A program made the position numbers and the translations under genes. Positions 54,459 through 63,692 of a DNA stretch of 64,000 bases are shown piece by piece. The notes beneath the pieces were generated by a model. The model was not told where the DNA came from. It saw only the letters and a list, made by a program, of their open reading frames with translations, and did not search any database. Position 1 is the stretch's first letter. Each line of letters starts with the position of its first letter. Origin of the DNA: Nitrosospira sp. Nl5 (GTDB taxonomy: Bacteria; Pseudomonadota; Gammaproteobacteria; Burkholderiales; Nitrosomonadaceae). Location of the stretch: positions 124,001-188,000 of the forward strand of contig NZ_FMVQ01000004.1 in the NCBI RefSeq assembly GCF_900102495.1, in the 5' to 3' direction.

Positions 54459-54484
54459 CATTCCGGGCTTGACCCGGAATCCAG
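54459..54484. repeat. REP-like hairpin, single unit
   Basis: CATTCCGGG and CCCGGAATC around a CTTGA loop, in the gap upstream of the GT9 operon. A second unit of the same family is at 56691-56717. Confidence 0.6.
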
Positions 54485-54526
54485 CGCCCCGCCAGGCCAA
54501 GTAGCGGGCAAGAAAGGAGGCTATAT

Positions 54527-54985
54527 ATGTTTATTACCAGTTCAGCATTTCGTGATCATACTAACGTTCCCACGCCGCACACTTGTAACGGGGAGAACAC
54601 CAGCCCTGCCCTCGGGTTCGGAGACTTTCCCGCACAGGCCAAAAGTCTCGTTCTTATGGTGGAAGACCGCGACGCAACGCCGGACCCCTGGATTCACTGG
54701 CTTGTTTTTAATATCCCCCCAACAACGACGTTGGTGCCGGCCGGCCATATTCCCGCCGGTGGCATGGAAGGCATCGCCAATGGCGGTACCCATGGGTATG
54801 AAGGGCCCTGCCCCAAGTACTTTCGCGGCACCCACCATTACCACTTCCAGTTGTTCGCCCTCGATACCGTACTGGATTTGCCCGCCACCGCTGATAAAAA
54901 GCAAGTGACGGCGAGCATGCAGGTCCATCTTATCGGTTCTGCAACGCTCGTTGGCTTATGCGAGGGGACAAAAGCTGAAACGTAA
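54527..54985 (+). CDS. YbhB/YbcL family (PEBP-like) protein
   Basis: A 152-residue protein of the phosphatidylethanolamine-binding protein fold: TCNGENTSPALGFGDFPAQA, LVLMVEDRDATPDPWIHWLV and HGYEGPCPKYFRGTHHYHFQ with the ligand-binding residues (D-x-DA-P, H, GP-PP-type loops). Bacterial members bind small phosphorylated ligands; the role is not certain. Start ATG 54527 with AAAGGAGGC. Confidence 0.92.
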   Translation: MFITSSAFRDHTNVPTPHTCNGENTSPALGFGDFPAQAKSLVLMVEDRDATPDPWIHWLVFNIPPTTTLVPAGHIPAGGMEGIANGGTHGYEGPCPKYFRGTHHYHFQLFALDTVLDLPATADKKQVTASMQVHLIGSATLVGLCEGTKAET

Positions 54986-55233
54986 GCTTCTTGCAAGATA
55001 ACTTTCAATCAGCGGAACGTTTCTGTCCGAACGTTTTAGTTGCAGTTTGCCAAGTCCTTATCCTCGGTATGAGAAAGTGTACAAAAGAAACTTTATTGAG
55101 CTCTGCACGATAGAAACAATCTTCGCCCCCACTGTGTCGTTCCGTACAGAAGATTACAGAAATTAAGCTTGATAATGGTTGATCCTGATGGACTCAAACC
55201 CTCTCTGAGACCACTTCTTCAAAGGAGAAAACC

Positions 55234-55638
55234 ATGCTGCATGCCGAAGACCAAACGAGCAAAGATCGCGTACGCCACGCAACGGCGCCATATATAAACC
55301 ACGAAATAGATCGCCGGACAAATCGCAACATCCGGCGTTACGCCAACAGCAGCGACGAAGTCATCAACAGGCGCATCGAAGAACTCGACCAGGAATGGGA
55401 CGTCGAGCGCGCGCTTGAAGTCAACGCCTCGACACTGGCCTTGACCGGTCTTTTGCTCGGCGTGACTGTCGACAAAAAATGGCTTGCGGTACCAGGCGTT
55501 GTACTGACATTCCTGCTGCAGCATGGATTGCAGGGGTGGTGCCCCCCTTTACCCATATTGCGGCGTCTCGGTGTACGTACACGGAGCGAAATCGACCGGG
55601 AAAAATATGAGCTAAGGGCGTTGCTTGAGGGACGGTAA
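55234..55638 (+). CDS. YgaP-like transmembrane (DUF2892) protein
   Basis: A 134-residue protein. An N-terminal charged 60-residue region (HEIDRRTNRNIRRYANSSDE) is followed by a two-helix hairpin (STLALTGLLLGVTVDKKWLA, VPGVVLTFLLQHGLQGWCPP) and PILRRLGVRTRSEIDREKYE: the DUF2892/YgaP membrane domain. The rhodanese domain of YgaP is missing. AAAGGAG precedes ATG 55234. Confidence 0.82.
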   Translation: MLHAEDQTSKDRVRHATAPYINHEIDRRTNRNIRRYANSSDEVINRRIEELDQEWDVERALEVNASTLALTGLLLGVTVDKKWLAVPGVVLTFLLQHGLQGWCPPLPILRRLGVRTRSEIDREKYELRALLEGR

Positions 55639-55659
55639 TTTTTGTTTCGAGTAGTGACA

Positions 55660-55720
55660 TGACGTAAACAGTGGTAAACAATGGGGTCACAAGGTAAACA
55701 ATGGGGTCAGACTCGATTGA
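55660..55720. repeat. Two tandem copies of a 17-base repeat
   Basis: GGTAAACAATGGGGTCA occurs at about 55672-55688 and again at 55690-55709, followed by GACTCGATTGATT. It is in the gap after the DUF2892 gene. The short repeated end resembles ends of mobile hairpins known from related bacteria. Confidence 0.45.
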
Positions 55721-55784
55721 TTGTATGCTCATTGATTTCTATCGATTGAGCGTCCCTATTAATCCCGATTTCTTTCTCGCTCAG

Positions 55785-56579
55785 CTACCTGAAATATGGG
55801 AGATAGGCGTCCACCATCCCGGAAGAGCCGGCAATCATCCCTTCTGCGCGTATTGTCCAATCCATTCCGTCATAATCCACAACTTTCCCTCCTGACTCTC
55901 GCACCAGGCAGACACCCGCCACCGTATCCGCCGGTTTGGTCGACGGACGGAAAAACAGATCGAGCCGCCCTGCGGCCACCGCTGCGAGAGACAGAGCGGG
56001 AGCGCCAAATACCTTCACTGCGCGTGCCTGTTCCAGCACGCGTGATAGCTGCTCCAGCGTCTGAGACCGCGTCTCCATTTTTGAGGAAAAATCCAGGCCT
56101 ACAATAGCCTTCTCTGGATCGCCCTGGCTACCTATTTGCGTAACCTCTCCGTTTACTCTTGTTTGCCTGCCTTCCTGGGCGCTATAGAGGAAAGCGTGTA
56201 TCGGATCATAAACGACGCCCAGGACAGGGATACCGTGACGGAGAAGGCCAACCGAAACAGCAAGAAGCGGAGGATATCCACGCATATTTTCTGTCCCGTC
56301 AAGCGGATCAACCACCCATTGATCGCCATGTTCGGCAATATCTCCGCCTCCTTCTTCTCCATAAAACGGGCAGGAATAGATTTTTAGAAGCTGTTCTTTT
56401 AGTAACTGCTCAGACTCCTTGTCGGCCCCGGTGACGACCTGTCGCGCAGATTTAAATTCCTGCGGCGCGCCCCGCGCGTAATGCGCCATGACGATATCCC
56501 CTGCGCTCTTTGCTATTTTTTCTATTTCTTCAATAGAAAAATCTTCTGCGGCAGAGGTTTTTATCTTCAAGTTTTCCAT
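55785..56579 (-). CDS. Inositol monophosphatase family protein (CysQ/IMPase-like)
   Basis: A 264-residue magnesium-dependent phosphatase: PFYGEEGGGD, VVDPLDGTENMRGYPPLLAV (DPLDGT with two metal Asp) and KPADTVAGVCLVRESGGKVV. These mark the IMPase superfamily (CysQ, SuhB, HisN and similar). The neighbouring genes suggest it removes phosphate from a sugar or nucleotide of the polysaccharide route. Start ATG 56579 (MENLKIK) is preferred; a TTG at 56600 is in frame. Confidence 0.88.
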   Translation of the reverse strand: MENLKIKTSAAEDFSIEEIEKIAKSAGDIVMAHYARGAPQEFKSARQVVTGADKESEQLLKEQLLKIYSCPFYGEEGGGDIAEHGDQWVVDPLDGTENMRGYPPLLAVSVGLLRHGIPVLGVVYDPIHAFLYSAQEGRQTRVNGEVTQIGSQGDPEKAIVGLDFSSKMETRSQTLEQLSRVLEQARAVKVFGAPALSLAAVAAGRLDLFFRPSTKPADTVAGVCLVRESGGKVVDYDGMDWTIRAEGMIAGSSGMVDAYLPYFR

Positions 56580-56638
56580 GCCATAGGTTTGTTTAATCAA
56601 CGTTCCCGCTCGGTTATGCGGCGAGGAAACAACATATC

Positions 56639-56717
56639 GTCATACCCGCGAAAGCGGGATATCCAGTAGGGTCAAAGCAAACTATTCTTGGCTGGATTCC
56701 GGGTCAAGTCCGGAATG
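56639..56717. repeat. Two REP-like hairpins
   Basis: CGTCATACCCGCG-AAAG-CGGGAT at 56639-56664 and GCTGGATTCCGGG-x-CCGGAATGAG at 56691-56717. The same kinds of units are seen near 38823-38955 and 54459-54484. They separate the IMPase gene from the GT2 gene. Confidence 0.6.
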
Positions 56718-56806
56718 AGCGAGTCGTATTTTTCTTGCCGGGCAAGTAATTGTGCGATAGAGGGGATAAGTGAATCTTTCAAAATGTCAGTACCTCTCTC
56801 TTCCGC

Positions 56807-57610
56807 TCATAGCGCCAGCTCCTTCGGAATATCGAATTTCCGATTGGTTACGGTGGTTCGTGCCTCCTGATGGTAAGCCCCGGAGGGGATAAGACCGCAA
56901 CCTCCATAGCGCTTCATCACCCGCAACTGCGCCAGGACGTCTTCGCCGGCGTGCTCTTGCGGTACTTCTTTCCAGAATTTGAACCCGCCCGTTTCTCGTA
57001 GTTTCTGCGCGTCATACAGGACGCAGCCACCGACCCATGCCACCTTGTATTTTTTTTGCGTCACGGGAGTCAGCTGTAGCTTTTCCTGGACATGGAGAAT
57101 ATTGGCCGCATTATGCAGCGCATAGCGCTGCCAGCTGGAGCACTGGGGAGTAACAAGTTCCGGCTCAACCGGCCCCTCCCATAATTCGATTGCCTGTTCC
57201 TGGGGCCGGTAATCGTTCCGGTATGACAACCCAATGAGGGCTTGGCCGACAAATCCAATCTTTTCCTCCGTGAGGGCGCGCAGCATATTTCCTAAAACAA
57301 AAGGCTCCAGCAAGACATCGTCATCAAGATAAAGGCAATACGGCAACTCTACGGAATCCAATAAAAATTGGCGCTGCTGAGCCAGGCCGCGCCGTGGCAA
57401 GTTGGCCAGTTGACGCACCCGGCGCCCTTTTTTTTCCAGCAGTCGAATAGCCGTCCGAACTGAAGAATCCTGATAAATGGGCGTATCGCTTTGATCGGAA
57501 ATAACGACGGCAAAATCCTGGTACTCTTGAAAGCAAAGTCCCGTCAGCGTCATCGCCAGGGTAGCGGGCCGGTTACACGAGGGAATCAGTACAGTCATTC
57601 CTGCTGGCAT
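56807..57610 (-). CDS. Glycosyltransferase family 2
   Basis: A 267-residue GT-A fold enzyme: TVLIPSCNRPATLAMTLTGL, CLYLDDDVLLEPFVLGNMLR (DDD variant of the DXD metal motif) and FKFWKEVPQEHAGEDVLAQL with the catalytic Glu/Asp. It is probably a sugar transferase of the island. Its start overlaps the end of the GT9 gene by 38 bases. Confidence 0.9.
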   Translation of the reverse strand: MPAGMTVLIPSCNRPATLAMTLTGLCFQEYQDFAVVISDQSDTPIYQDSSVRTAIRLLEKKGRRVRQLANLPRRGLAQQRQFLLDSVELPYCLYLDDDVLLEPFVLGNMLRALTEEKIGFVGQALIGLSYRNDYRPQEQAIELWEGPVEPELVTPQCSSWQRYALHNAANILHVQEKLQLTPVTQKKYKVAWVGGCVLYDAQKLRETGGFKFWKEVPQEHAGEDVLAQLRVMKRYGGCGLIPSGAYHQEARTTVTNRKFDIPKELAL

Positions 57611-58685
57611 GATTTATCCTTTCTTTTACAAGTTCATTAACGGCTGCCGCAATCGCCCGGGGTGAAGCTCGGGGAGTCGATGCTGACGGGAAGGATTGAA
57701 GCAACCGGTTCTTCGTTCGCAGTTCCGGCGGCACCTCGAAATAAAGCACCCGGTTTAGCACCCGCCATGGCGTATGCTGCGGGTTCGTCATCGCGTACAG
57801 CACGACCACCGGCGTCCCGACGGCGGCGGCGATATGGACGGGGCCGGTATTATTCGAGATTAAAACGGGCGCTGCCGCTATCAGCGCGATGAGGTCCGCG
57901 ACCGATAGCTCGCCGGCGACGTTAGTGGCGGCATCGCCGAGCTGGCGATAAATTTCGTCAACATAACCGCGCTCCCCGCCACTGCCGGTGAGTACAATTT
58001 GATAGCCTTGCTTGATGAGCGAGCGGCAGGCGGCGATATAACTATCGGCGGGATAGCGGCGCTTCTCTTCACTTACCCCGGCGTGCAGTACCAGCCACGG
58101 CTCGCCCTGTTGAATGCTGATCGCAGCCAGCTTATCCGATACCTTTTCCCGGCTCTCCGCGGGAATTTCGAGCGCAAGCCTGGTATCGCACGCGGGCGCC
58201 CCCACCATCTCGACGAGGCGGAGCTGCCGTTCGATCTCGTGGACAATATAGTCGAGAGGTTCTTTATCAGGTATCCACTGGTTGATCAGCTGGTAAGGAT
58301 TTTCCCGGCAATAGCCTAAAACCGTCTTGATGCCCGCCAGGTAGCAGAGCATGGCGGCCGGAAGGGGATTCTGGCTGTAGACCGTAAAGATTACGGATGC
58401 ATCGAACTGCCGGCTTCTCAACTCGCCGGCAAGCGCCAGCAGCTGTTTCTCTCCATTGGTTTCACTGGTCTTTATCCAGGGAACATCAAACGCGATGACG
58501 TCGTCCACTTCCGGAATAAACGGAGCAATCGACGCGCCCGCGCTTGATGTCAGCAGAGTTATTTCCCTGTCTGGCGCTGACTGCTTGAGCGCCCGCATTG
58601 CCGGCTGGCTCATCAGCACGTCGCCCATATTATCGAGGCGAATACAGAGTATATTCTTGTGGTTCTTCCAGGCCCCGGAGAACAT
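57573..58685 (-). CDS. Glycosyltransferase family 9 (heptosyltransferase-like) protein
   Basis: A 370-residue GT9 enzyme: KNILCIRLDNMGDVLMSQPA, FIPEVDDVIAFDVPWIK, PWLVLHAGVSEEKRRYPADS and APVLISNNTGPVHIAAAVGT (NNTGPVH motif). The last 40 residues are Arg/Ser-rich. The third GT9 of the island, 14 bases after hldE in the operon. Confidence 0.9.
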   Translation of the reverse strand: MFSGAWKNHKNILCIRLDNMGDVLMSQPAMRALKQSAPDREITLLTSSAGASIAPFIPEVDDVIAFDVPWIKTSETNGEKQLLALAGELRSRQFDASVIFTVYSQNPLPAAMLCYLAGIKTVLGYCRENPYQLINQWIPDKEPLDYIVHEIERQLRLVEMVGAPACDTRLALEIPAESREKVSDKLAAISIQQGEPWLVLHAGVSEEKRRYPADSYIAACRSLIKQGYQIVLTGSGGERGYVDEIYRQLGDAATNVAGELSVADLIALIAAAPVLISNNTGPVHIAAAVGTPVVVLYAMTNPQHTPWRVLNRVLYFEVPPELRTKNRLLQSFPSASTPRASPRAIAAAVNELVKERINHASRNDCTDSLV

Positions 58686-58699
58686 CGTTCGTTTCCCGG

Positions 58700-60175
58700 T
58701 TATGCCACTTGCCTATCCAGGCTTTTAATCCTGCGAATGGTATTTGTCGTGGATCTGTCCTGGACAAAAGGCATTATCTCGACAGTTCCGCCATAGGCCA
58801 GGACGACTGGCGCCTCGGGAAGGTTTTCGATCGCATAGTCCCCGCCTTTCACGTACACGTCCGGGTGGATGAGGTTCAGGAGATTGACTGGCGTGTCTTC
58901 CTCGAACGACGTCATGAGTGTCACCGACTCCAGCCCCGACAGGATACGAATGCGTTCGTACAGGTTATTGATGGGCCGGTTGCTCCCTTTCAGGCGCTTG
59001 ATGCTCGCATCGGCGTTAAGGCCTAAAACCAGGACATCGCCCAATGCGCGCGCCTGCTCCAGGTAGCTCACGTGCCCGCTATGCAGCAGGTCAAAGCAAC
59101 CGTTGGTAAAGACGATGCGCTTGCCTTCTTTTCTGAAAGCATCAAGCCGGTTCTTCAACTCCTGCCAGTCGTGGCTATATTTGCGGCTGCTTCCGAAGTA
59201 ATGGCTCAGCTCGTTCTGGGTACACGTCGCGGTGCCTGATTTTTGCAGTATCACCACTGCGGCGGACTTGGCGATCTCGGCGGCGGCTTCAATCGACGCG
59301 CCGCTGGCAAGTGCGAGCGTAAGCGCGCTGACATACGTGTCCCCGGCCCCGGCAGCCTTGCTGTTCTCGACCGGTTTTGAGAATGTGCGATAAGGCTCCT
59401 TTCCGTGCTGAAACAACAAGGCGCCTTCGACATCAATCGTGGCCGCGACATATTTTGTTCCGGCTTTTTCAAGCAGCTTCTGTCCGTAGAGCCTGATCTG
59501 CTCGGAGCGGTGGCCGTTTGCGGCGGGATCCGTAATGGCAAGCAGCGTCACGAGTTCCTGATAGTTCGGCTTCGCGACGGTGGCGCCGACGTGCCTGTAT
59601 TTATCGAGCGACTTCGCATCAATCACTAAAATCGTCTCTTTTTTATGCTGTAAAGTCCCGAGGATGCCAATGATCTTATCCGTCATGATGCCATAGCCAT
59701 AGTCCGAGACAACGACAGCATCAACTTCGTGAAATTTTTCTTTCAGGATATCGATTATCCGCCGCTCATATTTCCCATGGATAGCTTCCGTCGTCCCGGT
59801 GTCAAACCGCAGAAGAAGCTGGCTGCCGGCAGCCACGCGCTGCTTGGTAATTGTCTGGCGGGTCTGATCGCACATAATCAGCGAAATGTCGAGACCATGA
59901 CGAACGAGAATATCTTTCAGCAACGCCGCATCATGATCGCAACCCACGATGGATAGATAGTGAACCTCGGCCCCCAAGTGCGCCAGGTTCATGGCGGTAT
60001 TGGCGGCTCCCCCCGGCATCGCCTTGACATCTTTAATGTCAACGATCGGAACTGGAGCCTCCCTGCAAATACGATTGGCGAACCCGTCCAGGTAAACGTC
60101 GAGCATAGCGTCCCCGATCACCAGGACATTCAAGCCATTAAAACGATTAATCGTGGCAAGATACTCGCTGTTCAT
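58700..60175 (-). CDS. hldE: Bifunctional heptose-7-phosphate kinase / heptose-1-phosphate adenylyltransferase
   Basis: A 491-residue enzyme with two parts. Residues 1-320 form a PfkB-type kinase (LNVLVIGDAMLDVYLDGFAN, PGGAANTAMNLAHLG and AAGAGDTYVSALTLALASG with the catalytic Asp). Residues 345-480 form the nucleotidyltransferase (FTNGCFDLLHSGHVSYLEQA with HSGH, VLVLGLNADASIKRLKG). It makes heptose 1,7-bisphosphate, then ADP-heptose after GmhB acts. ATG 60175 has GGAGG 6 bases before; the frame goes on to 60205. Between gmhB and a GT9 gene. Confidence 0.95.
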   Translation of the reverse strand: MNSEYLATINRFNGLNVLVIGDAMLDVYLDGFANRICREAPVPIVDIKDVKAMPGGAANTAMNLAHLGAEVHYLSIVGCDHDAALLKDILVRHGLDISLIMCDQTRQTITKQRVAAGSQLLLRFDTGTTEAIHGKYERRIIDILKEKFHEVDAVVVSDYGYGIMTDKIIGILGTLQHKKETILVIDAKSLDKYRHVGATVAKPNYQELVTLLAITDPAANGHRSEQIRLYGQKLLEKAGTKYVAATIDVEGALLFQHGKEPYRTFSKPVENSKAAGAGDTYVSALTLALASGASIEAAAEIAKSAAVVILQKSGTATCTQNELSHYFGSSRKYSHDWQELKNRLDAFRKEGKRIVFTNGCFDLLHSGHVSYLEQARALGDVLVLGLNADASIKRLKGSNRPINNLYERIRILSGLESVTLMTSFEEDTPVNLLNLIHPDVYVKGGDYAIENLPEAPVVLAYGGTVEIMPFVQDRSTTNTIRRIKSLDRQVA

Positions 60176-60222
60176 ACCGCCTCCTTTCATCATGTGCGCT
60201 GACACGAAGAACGATTCAACCG

Positions 60223-60831
60223 TCAGGCGACTGTTGGATAAAGCCTCGCAACGGGACGATCAGTGTTAACAGGGCTGGCATAAGATGCTGATGGACAGAT
60301 GATCTCCGCCGCTTCGGTCAAATCTTCGACTGTGTACCCAGGCTGCCGATAGTCGCCCTTCACCCACTCGGTCTCGTTACCGTTATCGAGGTGGATCGTG
60401 CGACAGCCCGCGCGATTGCCGGCTTCGACATCATGCAGGATATCGCCAATCATCCATGAGATACGTGGGTCGATCGCATGCTCCTTCGCCGCCCGTAAAA
60501 TCATCCCCGGCTTGGGTTTGCGGCATTCGCAACTGTCATCCGGCCCATGCGGGCAGTAATAAAAAGCGTCGACCCCCACGTCATATTGCGCCAGCAGGGT
60601 CTGAATCCGCCAATTAACAGGCAGGAGATCCTTTTCCTTGAACAAGCCCCTGGCGACGCCGGATTGATTGGAAACGACAATCAGTTGATAACCGGCATTT
60701 TTCATGCGACGAAGCGCCCGCCCCGCACCCGCCGTAAGATGGACATGCCGCGGATTGACATTGAACGGCACATCGTGAATCAGGGTGCCATCCTTGTCGA
60801 TAAAGACAGCTTTGCCACGCTCTAAGGCCAT
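60223..60831 (-). CDS. gmhB: Heptose 1,7-bisphosphate phosphatase GmhB
   Basis: A 202-residue HAD phosphatase: AVFIDKDGTLIHDVPFNVNP (DxD motif), VVSNQSGVARGLF, the zinc-binding CPHGPDDSCECRKPKPGM and MIGDILHDVEAGNRAGCRTI. This Cys-rich loop is typical of GmhB and HisB-N. It removes phosphate from C7 to give heptose 1-phosphate. It overlaps the SDR gene by 10 bases. Confidence 0.93.
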   Translation of the reverse strand: MALERGKAVFIDKDGTLIHDVPFNVNPRHVHLTAGAGRALRRMKNAGYQLIVVSNQSGVARGLFKEKDLLPVNWRIQTLLAQYDVGVDAFYYCPHGPDDSCECRKPKPGMILRAAKEHAIDPRISWMIGDILHDVEAGNRAGCRTIHLDNGNETEWVKGDYRQPGYTVEDLTEAAEIICPSASYASPVNTDRPVARLYPTVA

Positions 60832-61553
60832 GACGTCTCCCTCATCGGCAGCACCATTACCTCGGGAATGACCGTCTCGTCCGGTTGCGTCAGGACAAAA
60901 TGGACCGTTTCAGCCACATTTTTGGGGTCCTGGAGAACGTTCGGATCGGTATCGGGGAACCGCTCCATGATAAAGGGCGTGCGCATCCCGCCTGCAACCA
61001 CGGCTGTAACCTTTATATTGTCCCGGCGGCCTTCTGCATGCAACGCGTGGCTGAAACCGAGCAGGCCCCACTTGCTTGCATGATAGGCGGTTGCTTCGGT
61101 CCAGACTCGCTTGGCGGCCGTCGAGGCAATGTTGACAATGTGGCCCTTGCCCTGGCGCTTCATGATGGGATAAACCGCTTTGGACAGCAGGAAGGCGCCG
61201 CGTAAATTCACATCCACCACGCGGTCCCAGTCCGCGATACTGATGTCTTCGATCGAGAGCGTCGTATCGGTCCCGGCGTTGTTGATCAGCACATCGATTC
61301 GCCCATGTTCCGCCAGAATGTTATCGACAGTCCGTCTGATGTCATCCTCTTTACGCACATCCAGCACATACGAGCAAGCGCTGCCGCCCGCATCGTTAAT
61401 CGCGCTGGTCACGTTTTTCACTTGAACTTCCTTGATATCGCAGGTACAGACAATCGCTCCCGCCGCGCCGAGGGTGCTCGCGATCGCTTCGCCCAATCCC
61501 TGTCCGGCACCGGTAACAATGACCACTTTATCCTTCACTTGCTGTTGATTCAT
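60822..61553 (-). CDS. Short-chain dehydrogenase/reductase
   Basis: A 243-residue classical SDR: VIVTGAGQGLGEAIASTLGA (NADP-binding), LINNAGTDTTLSI, IVNIASTAAKRV with the catalytic Ser and AYHASKWGLLGFSHALH with YxxxK. It is close to FabG-type enzymes rather than to HldD, which is an extended SDR. The substrate in the island may be a sugar. Followed by gmhB, preceded by the GT4-SIS fusion. Confidence 0.9.
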   Translation of the reverse strand: MNQQQVKDKVVIVTGAGQGLGEAIASTLGAAGAIVCTCDIKEVQVKNVTSAINDAGGSACSYVLDVRKEDDIRRTVDNILAEHGRIDVLINNAGTDTTLSIEDISIADWDRVVDVNLRGAFLLSKAVYPIMKRQGKGHIVNIASTAAKRVWTEATAYHASKWGLLGFSHALHAEGRRDNIKVTAVVAGGMRTPFIMERFPDTDPNVLQDPKNVAETVHFVLTQPDETVIPEVMVLPMRETSWP

Positions 61554-61570
61554 GCTGAATTTTCCCTAAT

Positions 61571-63499
61571 TCAATGGGGTTTTGCGGATGGGGAGGGGGA
61601 TGGGCCAGGCACCTGGAACTGGCCCATTGACCATTCTTCCGGTATCTGCACAGCGATGTGGTCGTCCGCCACAATTTGCTGCTCGATCAAATGGCCCAGC
61701 ATATGAAGAACATGCAGCTGTACCTCCTGAATACGCGACGTGTCGTTTGACGGAATAATGATGTTGACATCAGTCAGTTCGCCGGCGGGGCCGCCCTCTT
61801 TGCCGAGCAGGCCAATACAGAACATTTGCCGCTTGCGGGCCGCCCGAATCGCCTTGATCAGGTTGGGTGAACGGCCGCTTGAACTAATGACAACCAACAC
61901 ATCGCCCGGTTGTCCGTGGGCCTCAACCTGCCTGGCGAATACCTCGTCAAAGCTGAAATCATTTGCCCAGGCAGTGACAAATGTCGTATCGGCGGTGAGC
62001 GCCACCACCGGCAAGCCGCGGCGTCCGGTAGCCTCAAACCGGCCGACGAGTTCAGTCGAAAAATGCTGGGCTTCCGCGGCACTGCCACCGTTACCGCATA
62101 CCAATACCTTTCCTCCGCGCGCGAGTGAGCGGTAAATAGCCTGGGCTGAATCGAGGATTGCGAGACGGATTTTCCGCCTCGACTTTTTAATGGTTTCGAT
62201 CAAGGACTCGAAGGAATCGTCAATGTACGATAGCGGATCGTCCTCATCATCCGCCCGCAACGGGCTGTGGGTCGCAATCCGTTCATACATGTTTGCGGTA
62301 AGATGCGTTGCCTTCATCCACGTGTAGTTTTCATTGACATGACGAATAGCGTTTTCCTTGAAGTACATGATGAGTTTATTGCTACTTAATAGCTCGATGA
62401 TGCGCTGGCCGAGCACGGCAGGCTCGTTGGGGGGCACGAGAAAGCCGGTCCTGCCGTCCAGGACGGTGGATTTAATCCCGCCGACGTTCGAACCGATCAC
62501 CGGCGTTCCGCAGGCCATGGATTCGAGCGGGGTAATGCCGAACGGTTCATACCAGGGCGTGGTCACGAATACGTCGGCAGCACTGTAGTAATAATGCAGC
62601 ATGGCGCGGGTACGGCGGCCGGTAAACGTTACCATCTCCGCTCCGCCTTCTGCTTCGGCTATTTTTTGCAGACGGCCGATCTCCGGCGTTATCTTGGGAT
62701 CGGGCTCATCCGATTCCCCACCCACGATTAACAGCCGCGCCTTGAAATTATGCTCCCGGCGCATATAGCCGAGTGCTTTGATGACGTTATCCACCCCTTT
62801 GCGCGGCACCATGCGGCCTACTTGCAGGATGATTTTTTCCTTGGGATCAAGTTTCAACGCCATCCGGGCGAACAGTTTATCAAGCGGATAAATCTCATCC
62901 GAGCGGAAACCATTTGGAATAATCGTAATTTTCTCGGGATCAGCGTGGTAGAGATTGATCAGGTCGTCGCGTTCCTGCGGACATAGCGCCACGATCTGGT
63001 CGGCCTCCGTTACTATCCGTTCTTCGATGGCAAAACCTTCGTCAGGAAACCAGTCCTTCTTGCCCTGGTGGACTCTGCGCACTTTTGCCAAGGCGTGGAA
63101 GGTAACGATGAAAGGAATACGGAGCTTTTTCTTGATATCCGCCGCCACCAGCGCGGACATGAAGAAGTGGGCGTGGATAAGCTTGTACGGGTGATTTTCC
63201 GCCTCGATGAAACGCAGCATGTCCTTGGTGAAGGCCGGTATATAAGGAAGCAGCTTTTCTTTGGGAATGAACGTTACCGGACCGGCTTCCACATGGATGA
63301 CGCGGATCCCGTTGCGCCAGTTAACGGTTTTTGGCACACGGCGGTCATCCCAGCGGGTAAAGACGTCGATCTCGTAGCCTAACGCGGCTAAATGCTGGGC
63401 TAACTCAGCTACTGCGATATTCTGTCCGCCGGTGTCCACGCCTCCGACGGCTGCGAGGGGAGAAGCATGTTCGCTTATCAGGGCAATTCTCTTCTTCAT
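61571..63499 (-). CDS. GT4 glycosyltransferase fused to a GmhA-like SIS domain
   Basis: A 642-residue fusion. Residues 1-420 are a GT4 enzyme of the sucrose-phosphate-synthase type: VGGVDTGGQNIAVAELAQHL, NGFRSDEIYPLDKLFARMAL, LQVGRMVPRKGVDNVIKALG and PWYEPFGITPLESMACGTPV with E-x7-E. From about residue 440 comes an SIS sugar-isomerase domain like GmhA (phosphoheptose isomerase): GKVLVCGNGGSAAEAQHFST, ELVGRFEATGRRG, LTADTTFVTAWANDF and VVISSSGRSPNLIKAIRAAR, with EVQLHVLHMLGHLIEQQI at the end. It could make heptose 7-phosphate and use the sugar product at once; that link is inferred. First gene of the leftward operon, 17 bases before the SDR gene. Start ATG 63499. Confidence 0.93.
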   Translation of the reverse strand: MKKRIALISEHASPLAAVGGVDTGGQNIAVAELAQHLAALGYEIDVFTRWDDRRVPKTVNWRNGIRVIHVEAGPVTFIPKEKLLPYIPAFTKDMLRFIEAENHPYKLIHAHFFMSALVAADIKKKLRIPFIVTFHALAKVRRVHQGKKDWFPDEGFAIEERIVTEADQIVALCPQERDDLINLYHADPEKITIIPNGFRSDEIYPLDKLFARMALKLDPKEKIILQVGRMVPRKGVDNVIKALGYMRREHNFKARLLIVGGESDEPDPKITPEIGRLQKIAEAEGGAEMVTFTGRRTRAMLHYYYSAADVFVTTPWYEPFGITPLESMACGTPVIGSNVGGIKSTVLDGRTGFLVPPNEPAVLGQRIIELLSSNKLIMYFKENAIRHVNENYTWMKATHLTANMYERIATHSPLRADDEDDPLSYIDDSFESLIETIKKSRRKIRLAILDSAQAIYRSLARGGKVLVCGNGGSAAEAQHFSTELVGRFEATGRRGLPVVALTADTTFVTAWANDFSFDEVFARQVEAHGQPGDVLVVISSSGRSPNLIKAIRAARKRQMFCIGLLGKEGGPAGELTDVNIIIPSNDTSRIQEVQLHVLHMLGHLIEQQIVADDHIAVQIPEEWSMGQFQVPGPSPSPSAKPH

Positions 63500-63692
63500 A
63501 TTCCCACCTTTATCGAAGCCCTATCTTGGCCATGAGCAGAAACGGCTTTAGCTATCCCGGAACGCACCGGGGGTTAAAGATATCTCAATTGATTGATGAG
63601 TTTAAGACCTTCAGCAGATATGTACTGTTCGGCAGCCCACAGACCAAACTTATTTAATAGAGCATAGACCACGTTGCACTGATGTCAATTCG

